13,816 nucleotides of DNA, taken from assembly GCA_943325485.2 (NCBI GenBank), contig CALPPP020000017.1, positions 1 to 13,816 on the forward strand, in the 5' to 3' direction. Each line of letters begins with the position of its first letter. The stretch's first letter is position 1. The notes below the pieces were generated by a model that saw only the letters and a list, made by a program, of their open reading frames with translations, did not search any database and was not told the DNA's origin. The translations under genes were made by a program, and so were the position numbers. The stretch comes from Rickettsia typhi. GTDB lineage: Bacteria; Pseudomonadota; Gammaproteobacteria; Burkholderiales; Burkholderiaceae_C. This document shows, piece by piece, positions 8,795 through 13,816 of this stretch.

Positions 8795-9208
8795 ATGGCA
8801 GGATTGACACCCACTACCCCACAACCCACGGATATCGTATTACACAGCCAGTCCAAAGTACTGGAAATCGCTTTTTCTGATGGTCAAAATTTCCGCATAC
8901 CCTTCGAGTTAATGCGTGTCTACAGCCCTTCGGCTGAGGTGCAGGGACATGGGCCAGGACAAGAAGTGCTGCAAAGCGGCAAGCGCGAGGTGGCCATCGT
9001 GGCGCTCGAGCCAGTGGGCCACTATGGGGTACAACCCCAATTCAGTGATGGACACAACAGCGGCATTTTTTCTTGGGACTATTTGTACTCTCTGGGTCAA
9101 CGTGAAGCCGAGTTATGGCTGCAGTATGAAATGCGCTTAAAAGCAGCGGGTGTAGGACGCGATGACCCCATGGGGTCAGCCGCCGGTCATGCTTGCCACA
9201 GCCATTAG
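8795..9208 (+). CDS. DUF971 (gamma-butyrobetaine hydroxylase N-terminal-like) protein
   Basis: A 137-residue soluble protein of the DUF971 family, also called the gamma-butyrobetaine hydroxylase-like N-terminal domain. Recognisable parts are the early strand pattern [20 protein letters not shown] (11-30), [16 protein letters not shown] (33-48) and the conserved [20 protein letters not shown] run followed by DYLYSLG (75-101). In other bacteria the domain is found fused to Mrp/ApbC-type Fe-S carrier proteins or alone; its biochemical role is not established. The C-terminal tail GHACHSH (131-137) has three histidines and a cysteine and could bind metal. It has a strong ribosome site, follows the dehydrogenase by nine bases and precedes ubiE by seven, so it is surely part of this operon. 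A link to Fe-S enzymes or quinone synthesis is inference from position. Confidence 0.88.
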   Translation: MAGLTPTTPQPTDIVLHSQSKVLEIAFSDGQNFRIPFELMRVYSPSAEVQGHGPGQEVLQSGKREVAIVALEPVGHYGVQPQFSDGHNSGIFSWDYLYSLGQREAELWLQYEMRLKAAGVGRDDPMGSAAGHACHSH

Positions 9209-9215
9209 GTCCGCT

Positions 9216-9947
9216 ATGACGCAAACACATTTCGGTTTTAAAAAAGTCAACGAAGAAGACAAAGCACGTCGGGTACGCGGTGTTTTCGATTCGGTTGCGA
9301 GCAAATACGACATCATGAATGATTTGATGTCCATGGGCATGCACCGCGCGTGGAAAGCTTATGCGGTGATGGTGGCCCATGTGCAGGCAGGCGACGCGGT
9401 GCTCGATATCGCTGGTGGAACTGGGGACATGGCCCAGGCGTTTGCCAAGCAAGCAGGCCCCCAAGGCACTGTGGTGCATACCGACATCAACTTGGCGATG
9501 TTGCGGCAAGGCCGAGACCGCCTCCTAGACGAAGGTCTGATGCTGCCGACCACCGCCTGTGATGCAGAGGCTTTGCCATTTGCAGATGCCAGCTTCAATG
9601 TGGTTTGTGTATCCTTTGGTTTGCGCAATATGACCCATAAGGACCGCGCTTTGGCCGAAATGGCTCGGGTTCTCAAGCCCGGTGGCAAGCTCTTGGTGTT
9701 GGAATTTTCCAAAGTTGCCCAACCTTTATCTAAGGTCTATGACTGGTATTCCTTTGAAGTATTGCCGCGACTGGGCAAAATGGTGGCTGGCGACGATGCA
9801 AGCTACCGTTATCTGGCTGAATCCATTCGGATGCATCCTGATCAAGCTGCATTGAAAGTTCTCATGCAACAAAGTGGTTTTGCGCATGTGGACATTCATA
9901 ACCTCTCGTTAGGCGTGGTGGCTTTGCATGTTGGAATTCGTTGCTGA
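9216..9947 (+). CDS. ubiE: Ubiquinone/menaquinone C-methyltransferase UbiE
   Basis: UbiE is the SAM-dependent C-methyltransferase of ubiquinone (and, where present, menaquinone) synthesis, methylating the demethoxy-benzoquinol ring. The 243 residues show [19 protein letters not shown] (23-41), the SAM motif DIAGGTGD (64-71), [13 protein letters not shown] (115-127), FGLRNM (134-139), [14 protein letters not shown] (153-166) and [10 protein letters not shown] plus [10 protein letters not shown] near the C-terminus. I chose ATG 9216, seven bases after the DUF971 stop and preceded by TTAGGT. An in-frame ATG at 9162 would overlap the DUF971 gene by 47 bases and add 18 residues absent from the family. 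The C-terminus reads [13 protein letters not shown] where E. coli has AGVVALHRGYKF, a mild divergence in an otherwise standard protein. Confidence 0.96.
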   Translation: MTQTHFGFKKVNEEDKARRVRGVFDSVASKYDIMNDLMSMGMHRAWKAYAVMVAHVQAGDAVLDIAGGTGDMAQAFAKQAGPQGTVVHTDINLAMLRQGRDRLLDEGLMLPTTACDAEALPFADASFNVVCVSFGLRNMTHKDRALAEMARVLKPGGKLLVLEFSKVAQPLSKVYDWYSFEVLPRLGKMVAGDDASYRYLAESIRMHPDQAALKVLMQQSGFAHVDIHNLSLGVVALHVGIRC

Positions 9948-9982
9948 TGGAATTTGTATCGTAGTTTGATGGAAAGTAGTTT

Positions 9983-10948
9983 ATGAAAATCATGTCTTTG
10001 TTGTTGAGCGTTGTCATGCTGACATTCAGTGCGCAGGCAGACGCTAAGCGATTGGGTGGAGGGCGTTCTTTGGGTAAGCAGTCTGGCGCTGTCAGCCAAC
10101 GTGAAGCAACTCGCCCTGCTGGTCAAAATGCGGCCACAGCACCCGCTGCAACACCTTCACCTGCTGCGCCTGCTGTGCAGCAACCGCGTCGACCCTGGGG
10201 TGCGATGCTGGGTGGCTTGGCTGCCGGTTTGGGCTTGGCATGGTTGGCTCATTCGATGGGCTTTGGCGCAGAGTTTGGTCAGATCTTGATGTTCGGTATG
10301 TTGGCTTTGGGTCTGATGCTGCTGGCTGGTTGGTTCATGCGCCGTCGAGTCAGCAGCCAGAACGCAACGCCTTTCGCCTATGGTGGCGCTGGTTCTGCGG
10401 GCAATCCTGACCATGCGCAGCAGTACAACCCTGCCAAGGTGGGCAATGATGCCTCGGCACGCCCTTGGGAGAACCCTAGCGCCCCTTACCCTACTCAAAC
10501 AGCCCCCAACCGTGTGACAGCCCGAATCGGTTCTTCACTCATGGGCAGTGGTCAAAACTGGAGCATTCCAGAAGGCTTTGATGTGCAAGGTTTTGTTCAA
10601 GCTGCCAAGCACAATTTCATCAATTTACAAGCTGCTTGGGACAGGTCAGATATTCCCGCCTTGCGCGTCATGATGACCGATGACATGCTGCTTGAAATTC
10701 AGTCGCAGTTGGCTGAGCGCGGACTCATGGTCTCTGGCCCTAACACCACTGAAGTGGTCATGCTGGAGGCCCAGTTGTTGGGCATTGAAGATTTGGGTGA
10801 AGGGTATATGGCCAGCATCGAGTTCTCAGGGTTGATTCGCGAGGATGTAACCGCAGGCCCCAGCCCTTTCCGTGAGGTGTGGAATATGACCAAACCCAAA
10901 ACGGGACAAATGGGTTGGCTGGTCGCCGGCGTACAGGCTTTGCAATAA
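9983..10948 (+). CDS. Tim44-like domain membrane protein
   Basis: A 321-residue protein of the bacterial Tim44-like type. Residues 1-21 form a signal peptide or membrane anchor (cleavage probably after ADA, 19-21), followed by the KRLGGGRSLGKQSG segment typical of this group, a Pro/Ala-rich linker (44-70), two predicted membrane helices (about 73-93 and 99-118) with RRR after the second, a second linker rich in Pro, Asn and Gly (125-195), and a Tim44-like domain (about 200-320) beginning FVQAAKHNFINLQAAWDRSD and ending GWLVAGVQAL. Mitochondrial Tim44 tethers the import motor to the membrane; the role of bacterial homologues in this group is not known to me. GGAAAG lies six bases before ATG 9983. 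The gene sits between ubiE and ubiJ, which are adjacent in E. coli. Confidence 0.88.
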   Translation: MKIMSLLLSVVMLTFSAQADAKRLGGGRSLGKQSGAVSQREATRPAGQNAATAPAATPSPAAPAVQQPRRPWGAMLGGLAAGLGLAWLAHSMGFGAEFGQILMFGMLALGLMLLAGWFMRRRVSSQNATPFAYGGAGSAGNPDHAQQYNPAKVGNDASARPWENPSAPYPTQTAPNRVTARIGSSLMGSGQNWSIPEGFDVQGFVQAAKHNFINLQAAWDRSDIPALRVMMTDDMLLEIQSQLAERGLMVSGPNTTEVVMLEAQLLGIEDLGEGYMASIEFSGLIREDVTAGPSPFREVWNMTKPKTGQMGWLVAGVQALQ

Positions 10949-10960
10949 CTGACGCTGTTC

Positions 10961-11503
10961 ATGAAATCCTTACCTTCATTGGCGGAGTTGGCCGCTCAGT
11001 TCAGCTCTGCCGTGATGCATTTGCAGCCCCCAGCGGTCTTGATGGAAGAGGCGCAAGACCGCGTACTTCTGTTGGTCAACCATGTCTTGATGCAAGAGCC
11101 TGCAGCCACGACAAGGCTTCGCCGTCAGCAAAACCGCAGCATCCAAATTGGCTGGCGGCAGCTGCAACTGTCTTGTCGCATCACGCCCGCTGGTTTACTC
11201 GAGAGGACAGTGCTGCAAAGCTCGCCAGACTTGTCTTTGCATATCAGCCAAGCGTCGCCATTTGCGATTGTCCAAACCCTGGTGCAGGGTGACAAACCCA
11301 CGATGCAAGTGCAAGGCGACGTCATGTTGGCTGCAGACATCAATTGGCTTGTTGACCATGTGCGCTGGGATATCGAAGAAGACCTCTCCCGTGTACTGGG
11401 CGATGCGCTGGCGCACCAAAGTGTGGCCATGGCCAAGCGAGTCTTTGCGGCACTCAAAGGTTTTATGCCTGAAGGCACCTCCCAAACGGTACGCCCCTCA
11501 TGA
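10961..11503 (+). CDS. ubiJ: Ubiquinone biosynthesis accessory factor UbiJ (SCP2-like)
   Basis: UbiJ is an SCP2-fold lipid-binding protein that, with UbiK, supports the soluble ubiquinone-synthesis complex and holds hydrophobic intermediates. This 180-residue copy (E. coli about 200) has the helical start with [21 protein letters not shown] (about 22-42), a beta-rich middle (58-95), [21 protein letters not shown] (110-130) and the characteristic [17 protein letters not shown] (136-152) followed by a C-terminal helix. The name rests on this pattern and on position: upstream of ubiB with a four-base ATGA overlap, downstream of ubiE with one gene between. No Shine-Dalgarno sequence is seen before ATG 10961, 12 bases after the Tim44-like gene, so translation is probably coupled. 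Confidence 0.88.
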   Translation: MKSLPSLAELAAQFSSAVMHLQPPAVLMEEAQDRVLLLVNHVLMQEPAATTRLRRQQNRSIQIGWRQLQLSCRITPAGLLERTVLQSSPDLSLHISQASPFAIVQTLVQGDKPTMQVQGDVMLAADINWLVDHVRWDIEEDLSRVLGDALAHQSVAMAKRVFAALKGFMPEGTSQTVRPS

Positions 11504-13071
11504 TCCGCATTGACCGCGGGGTGTTCATCGTCTGGGTCGTTCTGCGCTTCGGCCTCGATGAATTGCTGCTCTCAGGCTTCAAGCAGCCCTGGCTCAAGGT
11601 CCTCTCGCGTGTACTTACCTTGGGGCGGAATTTACGCGCTCCACGGGGTGAGCGTCTGCGCCTGGCTTTGGAGCGCTTAGGCCCCGTATTCGTCAAGTTT
11701 GGCCAAGTGCTGTCTACCCGTCGCGATTTATTGCCAGAAGACATTTCGGATGAACTTGCCAAACTGCAAGACCAAGTACCTCCTTTTCCTTCCGCGCAAG
11801 CGGTGGCCATGATTGAAAAAGCTTTTGGTAAAAAGCTCGACGAGGTGTTTAGCCATTTTGAACACACGCCTGTCGCCAGCGCATCGGTGGCACAAGTCCA
11901 CTTTGCGCGACTGCGCAACAGCAAGGGTGAGCCTGAGCGCGAGGTGGCAGTGAAGGTGTTGCGCCCAGGCATGCTCAAAGTGATCGACAAAGATTTGGAC
12001 CTCATGCGCAACATGGCCATGTGGGTAGAGCGACTCTCAAGTGATGGCAAGCGACTCAAGCCCCGCGAAGTTGTCGCCGAGTTTGATAAACACTTGCATG
12101 ACGAACTCGATTTGGTTCGTGAGGCCTCCAATGCAGCGCAGTTGCGCCGCAATATGGAGGGTTTGAACTTGGTCTTGATCCCAGAGATGGTTTGGGAATA
12201 TTGCCGTACCAATGTCTTGGTCATGGAGCGCATGTATGGCATTCCCATTAGCCATACCGAAGCTTTGCGCAAGGCCGGTGTCAACATCCCCCAACTTGCC
12301 AAAGATGGCGTGACCTTGTTTTTTACCCAAGTGTTTCGCGATGGCTTCTTCCATGCCGACATGCACCCTGGCAATATCCAAGTCAGCACCGACCCTGCCA
12401 CCTTTGGTCGTTATGTGTCGCTGGATTTCGGTATCGTGGGCACCCTGACCGAAGTCGATAAAGATTATTTGGCGCAAAACTTCACGGCATTTTTTCGCCG
12501 TGATTACAAACGGGTTGCAGAGTTGCACATTGAGTCTGGCTGGGTTCCTGAACAAACCCGTGTGGATGAACTGGAAGCGGCTATTCGCGCGGTTTGCGAA
12601 CCGTATTTCGACAGGCCGTTGAAAGAGATTTCCCTGGGCATGGTGTTGTTGCGCTTGTTTCAAACATCGAGACGCTTCCAAGTGGAAATACAACCGCAGT
12701 TGGTGTTGCTGCAAAAAACCTTGCTCAACATCGAAGGTTTGGGACGACAACTCGACCCTGACCTTGATTTGTGGAGCACTGCCAAGCCTTTCTTAGAAAA
12801 GTGGATGCTCGAGCAAATGGGGCCGCAAAAATTTTGGCAGCAACTCAAGATTGAAGCCCCTCGGTTTGCCAAACTGATTCCAGAAATTCCTCGCTTGGTC
12901 CACGCCTATTTGCAGCGTGATCAGATGGCCGAGCGTGATGAATTGATTCGTTTGATTGAAGCTCAGCGACGAACACACCAAAACTTGCAGGCCCTTTTAT
13001 TGGTGGTCTTGGGCTTTATGGCTGGTATCGTCATCACGGCCACCCTTGGCGTGTGGAGTTTGGCAGGCTGA
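11500..13071 (+). CDS. ubiB: Ubiquinone biosynthesis regulatory protein kinase-like UbiB
   Basis: UbiB belongs to the atypical ABC1/ADCK/Coq8 kinase-like family, an ATPase needed for ubiquinone synthesis at the membrane, probably helping extract or present lipid intermediates. In 523 residues (E. coli 546) all signature parts are present: the KxGQ motif KFGQ (66-69), the Ala-rich nucleotide loop ASASVAQVH (126-134) in place of a Gly-rich loop, the lysine of VAVKVLRPG (Lys152), the ExD region [12 protein letters not shown] (201-212), HADMHPGN (285-292) and the metal-binding LDFG (308-311; E. coli has DCG). The C-terminus holds one clear membrane span (about 497-521), so it is shorter than the two-span E. 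coli end. It starts at ATG 11500, overlapping the ubiJ stop as ATGA. The gene ends four bases before the convergent permease gene. Confidence 0.97.
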   Translation: MIRIDRGVFIVWVVLRFGLDELLLSGFKQPWLKVLSRVLTLGRNLRAPRGERLRLALERLGPVFVKFGQVLSTRRDLLPEDISDELAKLQDQVPPFPSAQAVAMIEKAFGKKLDEVFSHFEHTPVASASVAQVHFARLRNSKGEPEREVAVKVLRPGMLKVIDKDLDLMRNMAMWVERLSSDGKRLKPREVVAEFDKHLHDELDLVREASNAAQLRRNMEGLNLVLIPEMVWEYCRTNVLVMERMYGIPISHTEALRKAGVNIPQLAKDGVTLFFTQVFRDGFFHADMHPGNIQVSTDPATFGRYVSLDFGIVGTLTEVDKDYLAQNFTAFFRRDYKRVAELHIESGWVPEQTRVDELEAAIRAVCEPYFDRPLKEISLGMVLLRLFQTSRRFQVEIQPQLVLLQKTLLNIEGLGRQLDPDLDLWSTAKPFLEKWMLEQMGPQKFWQQLKIEAPRFAKLIPEIPRLVHAYLQRDQMAERDELIRLIEAQRRTHQNLQALLLVVLGFMAGIVITATLGVWSLAG

Positions 13072-13075
13072 TGCT

Positions 13076-13816
13076 TCAGTCCAAAGGTCGGTAGGCTTCA
13101 CGTCGCATTTGTCGTGCGGTATGTACGCCGTACAAAACCACAGCCACACTGACCACCGTCATCAGCAAGGTTGCGGCAGCATAGATAGAGGGGTTCACGC
13201 CACGGCGCGCATAGCTGAAAATCACTTGGGGCAAGGTGGTCACACCTGGTCCAGATAAAAATTCAGAAATCACCACATCATCGAACGACAAGGTGAAGGT
13301 CAGCAGCCAAGCTGCCACAAGAGCTTGGGAAATATTGGGCAGCGTCACCAGAAAAAACACTTGGTAGGGCCGACAACCCAAGTCCAAAGCCGCCTCTTCA
13401 ATGGAGCGGTCCATTTCCTTTAAGCGTGACTGCACCACCACGGTGGCATAGGCCATACCCAATAGCGCATGACCCAAGATGATGGTGGTGGCACCCCGCT
13501 CAGGCCAACCCAGCATGCGTTCCATGCCCACAAACAGCAGCAGCAAGGACAAGCCAATGATGACCTCGGGCATGACCAAGGGTGAGCTCAGCATGGCGTT
13601 GAACAGGGAGCGACCTTTGAATGCCGCAAAACGTATCAAGGCATAAGCTGCCAAGGTAGCCAATACCGTTGCCAAGGTGGCGCTGAGCAAAGCCACATTC
13701 AAAGACAGCAAAAACCCCTCAACCAAACGTGTGTCTTGCCCCAAGGCCAGATACCAGCGCAGCGAAAACCCGGTGAACTGGCTGTCTTGGCGGGTGCTGT
13801 TAAAGGAAAACACCAC
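13076..13816 (-). CDS. potI: Polyamine-type ABC transporter permease, PotI-like (partial at window end)
   Basis: An inner-membrane permease of a spermidine/putrescine-type importer, cut by the window edge. The visible 246 residues begin inside or just after the first membrane helix (VVFSFNSTR, typical of residues 25-35 in PotC/PotI proteins), so about 25-35 N-terminal residues are missing and the GTG at the edge is not a real start. Seen after that: WYLAL, four to five further membrane helices (about 33-63, 75-97, 110-130, 165-180, 212-231), the cytoplasmic EAA loop EEAALDLGCRPYQVF (140-154, ending LP) that contacts the ATPase, and LSFDDVVISEFLSGPGVTTLP (176-196), characteristic of the polyamine group. 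PotI is preferred by overall pattern, but PotC or another family member cannot be excluded without the missing neighbours. Confidence 0.85.
   Translation of the reverse strand: MVFSFNSTRQDSQFTGFSLRWYLALGQDTRLVEGFLLSLNVALLSATLATVLATLAAYALIRFAAFKGRSLFNAMLSSPLVMPEVIIGLSLLLLFVGMERMLGWPERGATTIILGHALLGMAYATVVVQSRLKEMDRSIEEAALDLGCRPYQVFFLVTLPNISQALVAAWLLTFTLSFDDVVISEFLSGPGVTTLPQVIFSYARRGVNPSIYAAATLLMTVVSVAVVLYGVHTARQMRREAYRPLD

Noticed and set aside
9162..9215. Upstream in-frame ATG for ubiE
   Set aside because: It would overlap the DUF971 gene by 47 bases and add 18 residues not seen in UbiE; ATG 9216 fits family length and has TTAGGT before it.
11463..12401. 312-codon open frame on the minus strand opposite ubiB
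   Set aside because: ubiB is intact with all its signature motifs; the antisense product is Ser/Arg rich, low in domain-like pattern and has no ribosome site.
13814..13816. GTG at the window edge as the start of the permease
   Set aside because: The protein there begins with VVFSFNS, which in this family follows the first membrane helix, so the gene continues past the window.

Overview
The window looks like a compact, conserved chromosomal segment of a betaproteobacterium of the order Burkholderiales, most likely family Comamonadaceae. The grounds are the gene families and their order: proS next to a short SLT-type lytic transglycosylase, hemA-prfA-prmC-grxD, a DUF3683 FAD/Fe-S dehydrogenase, then DUF971-ubiE-Tim44-ubiJ-ubiB, together with a moderate GC content. 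The genus cannot be fixed from the sequence alone. There is no gene-free stretch longer than about 50 bases, and I see no insertion sequence, CRISPR array, tRNA or rRNA gene.

Layout. (a) 1-1024, plus strand: the 3' end of proS (cut by the window edge) and a small secreted lytic transglycosylase. (b) 1042-4586, minus strand: an operon in the transcription order hemA, prfA, prmC, grxD. It supplies glutamyl-tRNA reductase, release factor 1, the methyltransferase that modifies that release factor, and a CGFS monothiol glutaredoxin. (c) 4587-4609: a 23-base divergent promoter gap with overlapping -10 elements on the two strands. (d) 4610-13071, plus strand: seven tightly packed genes, namely a 92-residue three-helix membrane protein, a 1288-residue FAD/4Fe-4S/CCG D-2-hydroxyacid dehydrogenase-like protein, a DUF971 protein, ubiE, a Tim44-like membrane protein, ubiJ and ubiB. 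(e) 13076-13816, minus strand: a PotI-like ABC transporter permease, cut at the window edge and ending four bases from the end of ubiB.

How the genes work together. The plus-strand run puts a probable quinone-linked flavin dehydrogenase upstream of three ubiquinone biosynthesis genes (ubiE, ubiJ, ubiB), with two poorly characterised genes (DUF971, Tim44-like) interleaved. The minus-strand run joins tetrapyrrole synthesis, translation termination and Fe-S handling. The two runs start back to back from one short gap, so respiratory quinone and heme precursor supply may share a control point.

Nothing here is an obviously new defence or mobile system. The items most worth following up are the bidirectional, possibly leaderless promoter, the 92-residue membrane partner of the large dehydrogenase, and the Tim44-like protein inside the ubi cluster.
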